Both the position numbers and the translations under genes were made by a program. From Hirundichthys speculiger (lineage: Eukaryota; Chordata; Actinopteri; Beloniformes; Exocoetidae): a stretch of DNA of 64,000 bases. This document shows, piece by piece, positions 24,908 to 38,010 of this stretch (its first letter is position 1; every line of letters begins with the position of its first letter). The notes beneath the pieces are model-generated. The model saw only the letters and a list, made by a program, of their open reading frames with translations, ran no database searches and was not told where the DNA came from. The stretch lies in assembly GCA_018398805.1 (NCBI GenBank), contig JAGFBZ010000258.1, forward strand, positions 1,178,001-1,242,000, given 5' to 3'.

Positions 24908-26068
24908 ACTCTTAATCTGAAGTATTTGCACTTTGTTTTAAATGTGCAATATAAATGAAGCTGACTTGACCTGACAGATCATCTGATCAGTCTTGTCTGT
25001 CTCTTAATGTTACACCGAACCACTGCTGAGTGTCAACAGTCCATCCATGTGAATCTTGCTTTAAATTTTCCTTTAACCTCTTTCTGCATTACTTTGTTGT
25101 CTCTCAGTAGTTTGCACTCCTGTAGTTATTTTCCTGTGTTTCAGCCTCGTTGCATCATTTGCATCAGCAACATCCACTTTCATTCCACTGAGAAGACCAT
25201 TGCTGGACTCCAGCAAGAGATGACAAAGTAGGTGATGTGTCTAACAGAAATGCAAGTGGACTCATTCACTTTAATTATCTTTGAGTGATATAAACATTTA
25301 CATTGTACGACAGGAAATATCTTAATAAGATTCGCGTAGATGAGAATAACCAGGTTATCTGGAGAGATATAGGTCTGGCGCTTCTCAAGGAGCCATCATT
25401 GAAACTGAATGTGAGTAGTCTGATTTTTTTTTAGCTTTTTTTTTTTAGTTTTTTTCTTCCCTGTACTTTTTAAATAAAATACATTCAGTTTTAGTATCTC
25501 TGCATATTTTGAAAGGTGGGAAAAATAGACTGTCCAATGTTGCTGCTCAATGGTTGTGATGATCTGAACTGGCCCACAGTTGAAGGGGCTGCTGACGTGA
25601 GTTCACACACACACACACACACACATACACTGACTTTGTCAACTTCTCAGACTGAATCTGTGATGGATGTGTTTAATGACATAACCAGGATTCGAATCAG
25701 GATTCTTGCTTTCATGAGTTTATAATCTGCTCTTTCAATGTAGTTTATTTGAAAACACCAGCGGGTTTGACTAACACAGGTGAAAAAAGTGTTGTCAAGG
25801 TGGTCATCCCAGTCAGGAAGTGCGTCTTCAGCCGCGGGAGCGCACAAAATCAGAAGACATAAAGCATCGATTTTAACCAAATAAACAGAAGAAAAACAGC
25901 CAAATGCATGTTATTGATTTTATGAGCGGGTGTTGCTTTGTCAGTGTGTGGTTTAGTAAAGTTACTTAAGGGTTCATGACTGAAGATAATCATCATGATG
26001 GTGTTGATGTCCAGCCTGGAAGCTTAGAAGCTTTGAAGCTCTGCATATTTGGAACGTATTAAGTACTG

Positions 26069-27451
26069 GGAACACTACAGTAAATTACTAGAGGACAATA
26101 AAAACAATATCAAAAATACCTGGAATATACTGAATGAAATTATAAAAAAGATACAAGGGAGACAGGATATCCCACCTATCCTAACAAAAAACAACTCAAT
26201 CTCTACAGATACGATTGCAGCTGCAATGAGTTTTAACACTTTTTTGTTAATATTGGTCCGGTTTAGCTGGGGAAATTGCAAACACTGGAATGGTGATGGA
26301 GAGAGTAGAAATACACATGTTGCAGAGTCTGTTTATAAGAGGAACTGATGAAAAAGAAATTATAGATATTGTTAAAAAACTTGAAGGCAAGACGTCTCAG
26401 ACTGGAATGGTTTTGACAGCTTACAATTAAAAAACGTCATTGAATGTATTGCTAAACCTTTCACACATATCTGCAATCAGTCGCTGAAAACTGGCATATT
26501 TCCAGAAAAAATGAAAACTGCAAAAGTGATCCCAATATTAAAGCTGGAGACAAACATCAATTTTCAAATTATCGACCGGTTCTCTGTGTCTCAGTTCTCA
26601 AAAATTCTGGAAAAATTGTTTTACGTAAGAATGGATGATTTTATACAAAACATGGTGTATTGTGTGAACACAGTATGGGTTAGAGCAAATAGGACAACTA
26701 CTTATGCAGTATTGGAATTTGTAGAGGAATTACAAAGGCAGTAGAAAATAAAGAATATGCAGTTGGGGTTTTTTAGATTTAAAAAAAGCATTTGATACTG
26801 TAGATCACGACCTATTATTAAAGAAGTTGCAAAAATACGGTATTAGAGGAACAGCATTGTCCTGGATACGGAGCTATCTAAACACAGGCACAGTATGTGG
26901 AAATACATAAAATCAAATCAGCTAAGGAAGGTTACATGCGGGGTGCCTCAGGCTCAGATTGGGCCCACTGTTATTCTTACTGTATATTAATAACATATGT
27001 GAAGTGTCTAAAGTCATGAGAACAACTCTTTTTGCAGATGATACGAACTTATTGTGTTGTGAAATAATTTGGAGCAACTTTTGGATATAGTAGAAAAGGA
27101 CTGGGGAGGATGAAAAATTGGTTTGATGAAAATAAATTAACGCTCAATTAAGTAAGACGAAATTCTGATTTTTGGTAATCGATCTACTAAATCAAGCAAG
27201 AAGCTCATGATAAATGATGTGGAAATTAAAAAAGTAAATGAAATCAAATTCCTTGGAGTAATAATAGATAATAATTAAGCTGGAAGCCACATATACATTA
27301 TATAAAACTAAAATATCTAAATCAACTGCAAACTCAATAAGCCAAAGACCTCCTAAACCAAGCTTCCTTACACATTATATTGTTCATTCATTTTACCAAT
27401 ATGTGCTACTGTGTGGAGGTGTGGGGGATACATACAAAACAAACATTGACC
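26069..27451 (+). mobile_element. degenerate CR1/Rex1-like LINE reverse transcriptase
   Basis: Across several shifted plus-strand frames I read [27 protein letters not shown] then [18 protein letters not shown]-like sequence near 26,940, FADDTNLLCC near 27,030 and EIKFLGVIIDNN near 27,245. These are reverse transcriptase motifs in the usual order, including the FADD catalytic box. Stops and frameshifts show it is inactive. It replaces the 3' end of BAAT-like copy 1 and stops at the N. The exact clade is uncertain. Confidence 0.8.
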
Positions 27452-27452
27452 N
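27452..27452. other. single N: assembly join
   Basis: The only ambiguous base in the window sits exactly where LINE sequence changes to the interior of repeat unit 2 (tttaatcaagggcagg). The first part of the unit seen at 19,797-19,850 is absent here. This marks an uncertain join between sequence blocks. Confidence 0.9.
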
Positions 27453-27590
27453 TTTAATCAAGGGCAGGATCTGGGGTTTGTATTTTTCTTGATAATATTA
27501 CTATAAGGATGATTGATCGGCATACTCCTCTTTGTTGTAGACAGTCAAACTCATATAGACATGTTATTTCTTTACAGACAAATATCAGTC

Positions 27591-30500
27591 ATGTCTGAGG
27601 CTGCTCCTCCGATTCTCACCGTCTGCCCCTCTCGGGCTCTGGTCGACGAGAAGTTCAGTGTGGTCGTGAAGAATCTGCCTCCAGGATGTCCAGTCACCAT
27701 CCGCTCCCTCCACCGTTCTGAGGACGAGGACCACTGGGAGGCCTATGGGCACTACATCAGTGACCACAGTGGGACCGTGTCTGGTGGGTTCTGTTTACTT
27801 GGAAACTGAAGTCGCTTTCATACATGCTACAGATTGTTCTGTACATCTTGTAAGATCCCCCAGTTTTGGTTCAGTCTCTGACTAGCAGAGTCTGTCACCG
27901 GGACCAGCTCTCCATCCTACGGGTAAGAAGTTGCGGTCTAGGAGAGGTTCCTCACTAGATTTCCTCAACTTATTTAAGCTGGTGTCGAGGAGATACGCCT
28001 AGCTCTCACTGCCTACTTCCAAACGTATGTCCCGCTCACTCCAATACTGTCCTCAGAGGAATAGCCGGGTGGCTCGAAGTCCAGCTATCGGTCACGTCTG
28101 TTAACGGCAGCTCTCCTCTTAAGATCTGGGCACTTGTTACCGGCTAGGATAAATTTAGTGGCTTGGACAGCAAGCCTCAGGGACAATTTGACAATATTGT
28201 GACTAGAATAACCCATAAGAACCTGTGTGTTAGTGCAGAGGCATAAACAAGTCTTCAAAATTCTGGATACAGATGTAATGTCCACAACGACATCTTATGA
28301 TAGTTTTTATATTTATTAAAGCAGATTAGCAAGGTTAAGCAACAGCATTGATTGGTTAAACAATTCTAATTCTAAAAAGGCAAATTAAAGCTGTGGCTTA
28401 CTGATCAGTTCATCTGGTTGGTCAAGGACAGGCTGAGAGACGCACGTGGCCACCATGCGTTTTCAAGGCCGCTGGGCAGGGTGGAGAGAGAGAGAGCTCA
28501 AACGATCAGGCCTGCAGGTACGCTGATTCGGCCCCTCCTCCTTGCTAGCGGTGAGCTAGGCTAACCAAAAAGGCTCCAATTATTCCTTCAAGAATTGGGA
28601 AAAATTCGTCGATCCTGTTCCAAGCGTCTTTCTGTCTTCTTTTCTTGAAGTAATTCCTTCCAGTTAATCCTCCAGATGGGGGTTGCTCGTCCAGGTCCCA
28701 GCTAGTCCTTCTTCTTCTGAAGTCGCTCCAGGAATCCACACAGAGTCCCTCTGCCTTCTCTTTTTATGCGCTCTCTCTCTCCTTGCTCGCCCTGCACCAG
28801 CCTTCATTTGATTGGTTCTCTCACATTTGCATAGGTGTACATAATTTCCCTCAAATTCACATGACACTTCTGATTGGTTATTCACATATACAGAGGCGTG
28901 CATAATTTTACATAAACCCTCCTTTACATCATGCATAATTCACAGGCCATGTCCCACAATGATTTCATTGGTTTACAGATCAGCAGGGGCATTCACTTCA
29001 CCTCCTTATTATGACATCACCCCTATCGCCAGTCCAAGGCTACCTTGTTTACTTGGCTATACAGCCCGTTAAGCTAAAGCTTATCAGCTAAAGCTAACCC
29101 TTATCTAACGATCTACATACCAACGTATGTTCCAACGCTTCATTAACTGATTGATTGATTGGTTCGTATTTAATAACAGAATTTAGTAAATGATCTGCCG
29201 TCTGCAGCCCTCCACTCTGCCACTTCGCCAAGGCCACTCTGAGCTGAGCTGATGACATCGCCATTTGACCCAGACACCTGGCCCCATTGTTGTGTCTTGG
29301 TGGCCCGGAGCTGGCAGAATTATTTTGAAACTCTGCTTTGTTGACATTCCAGTGAGGAACACGCTCTGCTCTGTCTCTGTCCGTTTTGACCCAACAAAAA
29401 TAAGTTTTTCTTTTAACATACACTAACTAACACAGATCTATTACCAAAATTACTAATACATCTTGTTTCTGATCATTGACTAGAATCACACACACATTTC
29501 ATACATTTCATTGATTAGGAATTGATTACAAATCACGTAAATCACCACTTTTCTGTTACTTCACTTGTTTTGACTAGTACCGGCTTGTGCTTACATTACA
29601 TCACCCGCTGCTGCATGATCTCTCCTCTGTTTTGATAAACATAGCCGTTGTTTTCATTCCACTGGGCACACAGTGACCCATGGCAGCTTACCTCAGCCTG
29701 CTGACAGCACAGACGCACAGTCTTGATCCAACGAGAAATAAATCATACAGAATACATCTACAATACATCTTTCTGATCAATCATCGGTTCTGATCATTGA
29801 ATAATGTGATTACAAATCACATTAATTACCCTTTTCGGTTACTCCACTACTGCCTTTGTTATGACTAGCCCTGGCTTATCCACATCACATCACATCAGTC
29901 TCTCCTTTAACACTTTAACATACAGCGTTAATATTGATTATTGATTAGAAGCTGAGTTGATTCCAACGTTTCCTCAGGGTCACTTGACAATCTAAACAGA
30001 GGTGTCGGACAGATCCGTAATGTGGAGGAGGTGGTGGGGAGGTGGGGTCTGGAAATGAACCGCACCAGAGTTCAACGACAGCCATACTGAGACCCCCTCT
30101 TCTGAGCCTTCTCGGTACGGCCATTTTGGTGCGCAGCAGTGCAGTTGTTGTGTTCACACTGACTCAAGTGGACCGGACTCATGGCCAAAACTCCTCTGGA
30201 CCGACCTAAATGGGGACAGTGTGAAAATAAAAGAATCTTGTTTATGTCTTGACCATAAGTCACCTTCTGGGCCGCAGTGGTAGAGCAGGTGGCCCATGTA
30301 CAGAGACTGTTGTGGAAAATTATCTGAAGAATAATCCAAGCAGAATGACAAAGATAACAATTGTGTTTACACTGTTTTTATTAAGTCAAGTCAGAAATAA
30401 AAAACACATGCGCATGGAGAGAGACCTCAAAGATTTCTCTCTGTTCTAGGCAGAGAGACACACATCTTATAAGTAACAGCACCAGAAGTCCATATATGGT

Positions 30501-33500
30501 CATGTTGTATTACTGATTGTCTTCTACATTCTTGTTAGTTTTGTATCTATTATTTGACCTTGCAGCTGTCTGCAAGAACAGGGTGTTCTTTCAGTTTGCA
30601 AAGATACAATAGCACACGAACATAAGCTGATGTGCAGATGAGTATAAAAGGTTATATGAGGTCAGAAGAATACAAAAGATTATATGAGGTTAGCTGCACT
30701 GACGATATATGAACCTAAATTTCATTTACAATTCCTCAACGTAGGTTCGACTCCTGGTCCGTTCAGTTTTTGTGGCATGTCCTCCCCCTTCCTGTCCATC
30801 TTCACTGTCAATAAAGGCCAAAAAGAAAAAAAATCACCTCCTGACTAAAAATCTGCTCCAGATTCATGAATGCTGCATAAAGTTCTGATTTTATTTTTCG
30901 TAAGAAAGTGTGTATGTGAGGTGTTAGTGAATTTCAAATCATTGTAGGTTAGGAGCACACTCATGAAGCCTAAACCCTACCCAGGGACCAACATATAATG
31001 AGGTGTAAAGATGTAGCTGTTGTGTCTGTAACAACCTTTAAACAATAACAAAGATGGGGCTTCCACAAGTTAATATATTGCCTTTACTGTTGGACGGCAG
31101 GGCACAACAACGAACAGTCCAAAAACACATATCATTGCACCAAACAGTGGCGTTCACAGACATTTTGGGGGGCAGGTGCTCAGTGAAAAATAAGGGCACA
31201 CACGCGGCATCTGGAACTGCTGGCTGCCTTATAGCAGTGTGATATTTGGAAGAAAAAAAAACACATTGAGTAACACTGCTTGGTGACAAGAGTCAATGGA
31301 TTACAACGCTACGACTCATCACACCAGGCTGTAACTGCCATGGCCTAACTTCAATTTCCTACTACAGAGTTGTGTTCTGCAGACACATTTTAATAGGGTA
31401 TTTATTTATCATTGTCAAAGTTTTAATGCCTATTAATGCAAATACAAGATTACTGCAAGCGTTGTAACATAGAAATAACTTATGGTTGGTACAAAATAAT
31501 ATATTTAGCTAATACAGCTTCATGCCTGATTTAGTTCCACCAAACCACTTTGTGTTGGAAAATAAATCAGGGACAGCTTTTAAGATATCTCAATAAAATG
31601 AGTGGAAAAGGCCCTAAACAGTGAACATGACTTTGATGTTGACTCTGACCTTTCTGTCTCCTCATCATCCTACGATGGCTGCTTTATCCAGGTGAGCAGA
31701 GAGCTGCTCCCCTGGGCTGCCTGCTGTAGCTCCCTTTCTCTCTCCTTCTTAAGTCTGTCCCTTCTGCGCATGCTTAGTCAGAAAAAGGTAGAATGCTTGC
31801 TCCAGGTTGGGAGTGTCTGCCTCAAGTGGAGGAGTTTAAGTATCTCGGGGTCTTGTTCACGAGTAATGGCAGAAAGAGAGCAGATCGACAGACAGATTGG
31901 TTGAAGGGGAATTAATTGGATAATGCATGAATTGTGGTGAACTGGCCTGAATTAGAATCTTCTGAATTCTTATTTTCTTTCTTTCTTTTTTTGTTCTTGC
32001 AGTTTCAGAAGATCTGAGTCTTGGAGGGACATACAGTGGAAAAGAGCCCATGGGTTTGTTGTGGAGCATGCGCCCTGTCCCAGGCAGTCGCACGGGCATC
32101 AGGTAAAACTTGGCTCATGGTATGAATGAACACGTCCTGAAATATCTCAAGAAGTCAGTGTTCTTAGTGTGCCTGCCTTTGCCCTGCCAAGAAAAACAGA
32201 TCAAAACATACAGTACACAGTTGGTCAACAGACTGTGACTGTCTGAAAAGAAAAACTTGAAACACTTTGACTTATACTTGGACTTAATTGTTTCCATCCA
32301 GAAAATGCAGAAAGCCCTCGAGCTGCACTTTAACTCGTATTATCATTTTTAGTGGAAATCAAAATTTTAAAAGTTGTTGTTTTAAAATAAAAATGTAAAC
32401 GTTGCCAAACCAACTGCAGTGGGGTGGGGGCTGGTTTAATGCAATGACTCACGCAGGAACATCCAATAGCCACTATTCAAAACATTCAAGATGATTGCAG
32501 AACTGCTAACAACACCTCGGATCGACAAGTTTTTACTGCAGGGTGTAATCTCGCCTCGGGCACCAAACTGGGTAGAGCCGGCCCTGTCTGTGACACAAGT
32601 TCAACAGAATATTACTGCAGTTTCAGGTTAGCAGTATCTCTGTGTTTTACAAGCTGGTATGCCGTGTTCTCTTCTCTGGTCAGGCTGAGGAGGGTAAATG
32701 TGTGCACCCCCGTGCTGGTGGACATCTCAGTTTACAGTGGACACGAGGAGTTCAGAGATAAGACCCCGCTGGCTTCTGTACTCACAGAGAGGTGGTACAT
32801 GGCTCCAGGCATCCAGAGGATCGAGATCAACGACAAAGGAATACATGGGGCCCTGTTTATACCTCCCGGTACACCTGACACACCTTTTAAGAAAAAAGAA
32901 GAAAAAAATTAATTTAAAAAAAAACGGTTCTTATTTTATTGGACTTTTGGTTAACTTCAGGGTTCCTTATATTAAAATATGTTGGTAAAGCAGATTTAAT
33001 TTTTTTTTTTTTTTTTTTTTTTTTTTAATGAATGTGACCAATTGAGGAGGTCCTCTTTTTGTGAATTTGCAACATCATGAAACTTTCTAGTGCAGGGGGG
33101 TGCGGGGAAGCACATCAAGGAGACCAAAAATTGAGCTGTAAGAGGGACAGTTAGAGGCAGATTCATAATGTAGGTTAAAAAATAAAAAAAAGAAGCTTGG
33201 TTTCAAATGAATGATGGTGTTAATCCTTATCTGTTGGTAGTGGAAATTAAGATGGTTTGCTGACAATTTCAATTTTAAAAAAGACACGTTTGTAGTATAT
33301 AGAATAACATCATTTATATCAAGTGGTAGGGTGGAGTTTTTTTTAAAGTGACTAAAAACATTCCTTCTCTTCCTCCCATCAGGTCCAGGACCGTTCCCTG
33401 GGATACTGGACCTTTGGGGAGGTGGAGGGGGGCTGCAAGAGTATCGCGCTGCTCTGGTGGCCTCTCATGGTTACATTTGTCTGGCGCTGGAATACGTCAA

Positions 33501-36500
33501 GGCTGGTAAAATGAGATCAGCAGATCTGGAATACACATTAGTTGAGGTTTGCTCTGTTTACTCTTTTTTCATGAAAAGCACAATTTTTTTTAGGGGGGGG
33601 GGGGGTTCTGATATGATTTGGACTCTGCTACTTCATTGCTTCGCTATTAGGTGATCTCGCTTGCAATGTGATATTCCTCCAAGTAGGAAAAAAAAAGTTA
33701 TTAACCAGAATAATTATGGAAACCTTTTATTTTCAGTTCAGCAGTATTTTGTTTTGTGCCATCATGTCTAACATCAACTCTTTATTTTTTCAGATCACGC
33801 AGGTACAAATAGGCCTTTTTCAGTTATGTAATCTGTTATTTATTTCCTAATATCTACTTTTTGTACAGACGGCCTTTGATTTTCTTAAGGAGCATCCTCA
33901 AGTGATGGCAGACAGAATTGGGATAATCAGTCTCTGTCTTGGCTCACTTAACACCCTGCGCTTGGCAGTTGAAAGTGCCAGTGTTAAGGTAAATCCTTTA
34001 AATGGCATACATGCAGGTGAATTTGTCTTTTATCTTAAAGTGTAAAAATTAATGCAAGTGTTACAATTCCCCAAATATAGCTATTTACAGATTGCGATAA
34101 AATCTGCGTTCTGGATCAGATCCGGATCAGCCTTTGAAATTTGATAGAGGTTCTCATTGTCAATCCCTGAGTCAAATTTCATGAGTTTTGTGCAATAATT
34201 AACGGAGATATTGAGAAACAAACCTTTTGGCCCCATCGACCGCAATGTTATCGAAAATTTGAAAGTGATCCAGAATCCAGGATTTCTTCGGGATCATACC
34301 AAAAATGAAATCAGTTCTTCCTTTTCACCTTTCTGATGACTCCTGGAAATTTCATCCAAATATATCCATAACTTTTTGAGTTATCTTGTAAAGAGACAGA
34401 CAGACACAGATAAACACCAGCAAAAACATAACCTCCTTGGCAGAGGTAAACATCAATATTTGAATTCCTGTTGATTCCTCACACAGTATTTACATGATAT
34501 TTTATATATATGTTAAAAATATTTATCACACTGCAATTGTGGGAAGATTAAGACATTGTTCATAAAAGGTTATTCTGATTTTGGCCATTTTGGAAATAGG
34601 GCAAAAAATATATTTTTCTTCAATCTGGTTTCTTGACACTCAAACCAAAATTGTTCTATAGACCATAATCTACAAATTGGAAGTGGAAAAATAAACTTGC
34701 ATGAATTTGAAATGACTGAGTGTCTAGGCACCCCACTAATGATTGTGGCTCAGGATTTTGATGTTTTACTTTTTTTTTATTTTTCATAAAAAACAGGATG
34801 ACATTAATGCCCTAACAGTGGCAATAAGCTTTATTTTATTTTACATTTTGTAAGATGAGATTTACACTAAATATGTGTTACAGACAAGTGCTGATGTTAA
34901 AAGTGTTTGCACAACAAATGTTATGGCACTTTAGTTCATATGGCAGCAGAACATTTAAATAAAAGTGCACTTTACACTACTTTTGAATTCATTATTTGAT
35001 TTTGCATATACAATGTGATTAATCAGGGAAATCATGTGATTGATCGCGATTAAATAATTTAATCGTTGCCCAGCCCTACTCTTAACCTGAAGTATTTGCA
35101 CTTTGTTTTAAATGTGCAATATAAATGAAGCTGACTTGACCTGACAGATCATCTGATCAGTCTTGTCTGTCACTTAATGTTACACCGAACCACTGCTGAG
35201 TGTCAACAGTCCATCCATGTGAATCTTGCTTTAAATTTTCCTTTAACCTCTTTCTGCATTACTTTGTTGTCTCTCAGTAGTTTGCACTCCTGTAGTTATT
35301 TTCCTGTGTTTCAGCCTCGTTGCATCATTTGCATCAGCAACATCCACTTTCATTCCACTGAGAAGACTGGACTCCAGCAAGAGATGACAAAGTAGGTGAT
35401 GTGTCTAACAGAAATGCAAGTGGACTCATTCACTTTAATTATCTTTGAGTGATATAAACATTTACATTGTACGACAGGAAATATCTTAATAAGATTCGCG
35501 TAGATGAGAATAACCAGGTTATCTGGAGAGATATAGGTCTGGCGCTTCTCAAGGAGCCATCATTGAAACTGAATGTGAGTAGTCTGATTTTTTTTTAGCT
35601 TTTTTTTTTTTAGTTTTTTTCTTCCCTGTACTTTTTAAATAAAATACATTCAGTTTTAGTATCTCTGCATATTTTGAAAGGTGGGAAAAATAGACTGTCC
35701 AATGTTGCTGCTCAATGGTTGTGATGATCTGAACTGGCCCACAGTTGAAGGGGCTGCTGACGTGAGTTCACACACACACACACACACACATACACTGACT
35801 TTGTCAACTTCTCAGACTGAATCTGTGATGGATGTGTTTAATGACATAACCAGGATTCGAATCAGGATTCTTGCTTTCATGAGTTTATAATCTGCTCTTT
35901 CAATGTAGTTTATTTGAAAACACCAGCGGGTTTGACTAACACAGGTGAAAAAAGTGTTGTCAAGGTGGTCATCCCAGTCAGGAAGTGCGTCTTCAGCCAC
36001 GGGAGCGCACAAAATCAGAAGACATAAAGCATCGATTTTAACCAAGTAAACAGAAGAAAAACAGCCAAATGCATGTTATTGATTTTATGAGCGGTGTTGC
36101 TTTGTCAGTGTGGTTTAGTAAAGTTACTTAAGGGTTCATGACTGAAGATAATCATCATGATGGTGTTGATGTCCAGCCTGGAAGCTTAGAAGCTTTGAAG
36201 CTCTGCATATTTGGAACGTATTAAGTACTGTGCAGAAGTCTAGACACCCCCGTTTCTTGTTTTATCAACATGTTCATGACATCCATATTTATTTTACAGT
36301 TTCTTTAGGATCCAAAGAGAAAAGAAACTAAACCCTAAATAAAATGGAATCCAAATGAAATGATGTGAAACATCTGCATGAGACAATCTCCATCAATTCA
36401 ATCACCATTAAATCTGAGCCTGGTTCTGACAGAGCTCACACTAAATACTGACTTTTGGATGTAGGGTCATTTTCTTCACAACATTTTGTGGTTTTATTTT

Positions 36501-36703
36501 GTCTCCGTGTTATCTAGAGGTTGATCAAAATGTGTTTTTCAGTGTCTGATGAAGATTTTTATATGGCCAATAATCAACCAATCGATTGATTAACTGGCCA
36601 ACTAAAGACATTTGGACAGTACTGCACTATTTATTGCATCTGTGGAACAGTTTTTTGTGTCAAATGACATAGTGTAATTTGTTTCAAAGTGGAAAATTAG
36701 TCG

Positions 36704-36762
<59 letters not shown>

Positions 36763-36889
36763 GCCCTGTGATGGACTGGCGACCTGTCCAGGGTGTACCC
36801 CCTGCCTTTCGCCCGTAGACAGCTGGGATAGGCTCCAGCAGATCCCCGTGACCCTTCAAGGATGAAACGGGTATAGAAAATGGATGGAT

Positions 36890-36975
<86 letters not shown>

Positions 36976-38010
36976 TACACACTTTTTTAAAACTGGAATT
37001 AGTTAAACTCAGTGAGTCATTTGTCACACGTAGCAACCTGAGTTTCTTTTTCACATCTGGGTTCATATCCACATCCAGCATCATGAGCATATATTCAGGT
37101 TTTTGCCATTTTTCTTTCACATAGATAACCAAGATGATGCGTGCAGCTGGGAAGGAACATCTGCTGACCCAAGTGGCTTACCCAGGCACCGGACATCTGA
37201 TCGAGCCGCCTTTCTCACCCCATTTCAGAGCAACTAAATCTTTGTTGCACGGCACTAAGGAAAAAAGTGAGTTCTACACAAATATGCAGACTTTGTTTAC
37301 GTTGGGTTACATGAATAATCTGGACAATCTACACATAGATAACACTGGTGAATACTCTATTTACATACATGCAACCTTTAGAAGATTCCACAGAAATTGA
37401 TGGAGTTCTAACAATCAACAAAATAACCACCTATAGTAGTTATATAAACCAGAGAGGTTTTTTTTTTTTACATGAAAAAAAAAAACCCTCATAAATGAAG
37501 AATAAACACAGTTGGAGGCAGATGTGTTATAAACAGACTATTATGATTCAAATCATCAGTTCACATTTCTTTATACAAAATAAAATCAGCACTAGTCTAA
37601 ACCAAATGACCCCCCCCCCCCAAAAAAAAGATCTAATTGGTGACTGCAGAATAAATCTTTGGTGCACACCTCTGGCTCTCTACAACTTTCTGAATTTTTG
37701 ATTTTCCTTTATTTTCTTTTAAATCCACTCATTCACATCATCATATCAAATACTTTGGCACAGTGTGGATGTCAGTGTCACACTGTCACAGAGTCTCTAA
37801 GTGAAAATGGCTTTAACATGTTCTTCACATTCTGACTGGTATATTAATTTCAGTCCTGTAATTCTCTGTCAAATGTGCGTTGCAGCGATGTTCCTTTGGG
37901 GAGGACAAACCAAACCTCACTCTGACGCTCAGGAGGACTCCTGGAAGAAGATCCTTAGTTTTCTGCAGCAGCATGTGTACAGCAACCCAACTCCCAAAGC
38001 AAAGATGTGA
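27591..38010 (+). CDS. BAAT/ACOT-like acyltransferase copy 2, intact
   Basis: Ten coding exons: 27591-27783, 32003-32102, 32684-32868, 33383-33546, 33869-33988, 35315-35391, 35478-35574, 35681-35761, 37125-37266 and 37886-38010. They total 1,284 bp (427 residues), close to the 418 of human BAAT. All borders are GT-AG and phases agree. Residues about 10-150 match the BAAT/acyl-CoA thioesterase N-terminal domain and about 160-415 the alpha/beta-hydrolase domain. The triad is Cys237 (SLCLG), Asp328 (NGCDD) and His363 ([11 protein letters not shown]). Cysteine as nucleophile is typical of BAAT, which transfers acyl groups from CoA to glycine or taurine; related thioesterases use serine. The C-terminal AKM fits the peroxisomal PTS1 consensus. 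Exon 6 lacks two codons present in copies 1 and 3. Intron 1 carries a solo LTR. Substrate is unknown: bile acid or fatty acyl-CoA are both possible. Confidence 0.9.
27849..29989 (-). mobile_element. 2,141-bp solo LTR in intron 1 of copy 2
   Basis: Copies 1 and 3 are uninterrupted at this point (catctaaacagagg). In copy 2 the insert starts TG, ends CA and is flanked by atct at 27,845-27,848 and 29,990-29,993, a 4-bp target duplication. On the minus strand a CATAAAAA TATA-like box lies at 28,761-28,768 and AATAAA at 28,312-28,317, in promoter-then-poly(A) order. No gag, pol or env sequence is present. It is therefore a solo LTR of an LTR retroelement or endogenous retrovirus. Short minus-strand ORFs inside are not convincing genes. 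Confidence 0.8.
30270..30833 (+). mobile_element. SINE split by an LTR (unit 2)
   Basis: Same composite as at 20,525: SINE box A side, LTR-like insert at 30,308-30,738, then box B side and A-rich tail. Flanking duplications are tcaccttctg and tcacctcctg, with one mismatch. Confidence 0.85.
31775..31910 (+). mobile_element. RTE/Rex3-like LINE fragment (unit 2)
   Basis: In shifted frames it reads [10 protein letters not shown], then [20 protein letters not shown], a conserved C-terminal reverse transcriptase segment of fish RTE-type elements. Unit 3 has the same fragment; unit 1 lacks it. Confidence 0.65.
32545..32592 (-). mobile_element. hAT-like MITE end (unit 2)
   Basis: On the minus strand CAGGGCCGGCTCTACCCAG is a typical fish hAT-MITE terminus. 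Unit 1 keeps only gtagccggccctg at 22,396-22,408, and unit 3 has lost it. Confidence 0.5.
34055..34447. repeat. interspersed repeat in intron, unit 2
   Basis: Near-identical to 23,890-24,275, ending ttggcagaggtaa. Confidence 0.6.
34810..35085. mobile_element. hAT-like MITE fragment, unit 2
   Basis: Same insert as at 24,635-24,907, ending ttgcccagccct. Confidence 0.65.
36706..36972. repeat. (AT)n flanking a common teleost repeat, copy 2 only
   Basis: Two (AT)n tracts (36,706-36,762 and 36,892-36,972) enclose a 126-bp block, starting gccctgtgatggactggcga and ending in a ggatggatgg run, that is a very common fish interspersed repeat. Copy 3 has only a short (AT)n at 52,290-52,317 here, so the block is specific to copy 2. 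Confidence 0.8.

Larger units (their letters stand above)
19991..25596 (+). pseudogene. BAAT/ACOT-like acyltransferase copy 1, missing last two exons
   Basis: Coding exons with GT-AG borders: 19991-20183, 22000-22099, 22509-22693, 23207-23370, 23694-23813, 25145-25227, 25314-25410 and 25516-25596. They join in frame and cover the N-terminal BAAT domain and most of the alpha/beta-hydrolase domain. The nucleophile motif SLCLG and the acid motif NGCDD are present. The exon carrying the catalytic His and the C-terminal exon are absent: after 26,068 comes a degenerate LINE, then an N at 27,452. As assembled the gene cannot make a complete enzyme. The loss may be real or an assembly artefact, because the exons and introns are nearly identical to copy 2. 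Differences include Lys for Glu in EDKDHW, Thr for Ser after the nucleophile Gly, and two residues (IA) that copy 2 lacks. The ATG 13 nt after the acceptor is the only start that fits the family N-terminus. Confidence 0.85.
19797..26068 (+). repeat. tandem duplication unit 1 (truncated)
   Basis: From caaaaataaaaaaaaaatgc the sequence matches the start of unit 3 at about 38,792. It follows unit 2 closely up to aagtactg at 26,068, where unit 2 continues but unit 1 changes to LINE sequence. Unit 1 therefore lacks the last third of the repeat. Confidence 0.85.

Noticed and set aside
28545..28936. Small minus-strand ORFs inside the 2.1-kb LTR
   Set aside because: They lie around the predicted LTR transcription start and show no retroviral protein motif.
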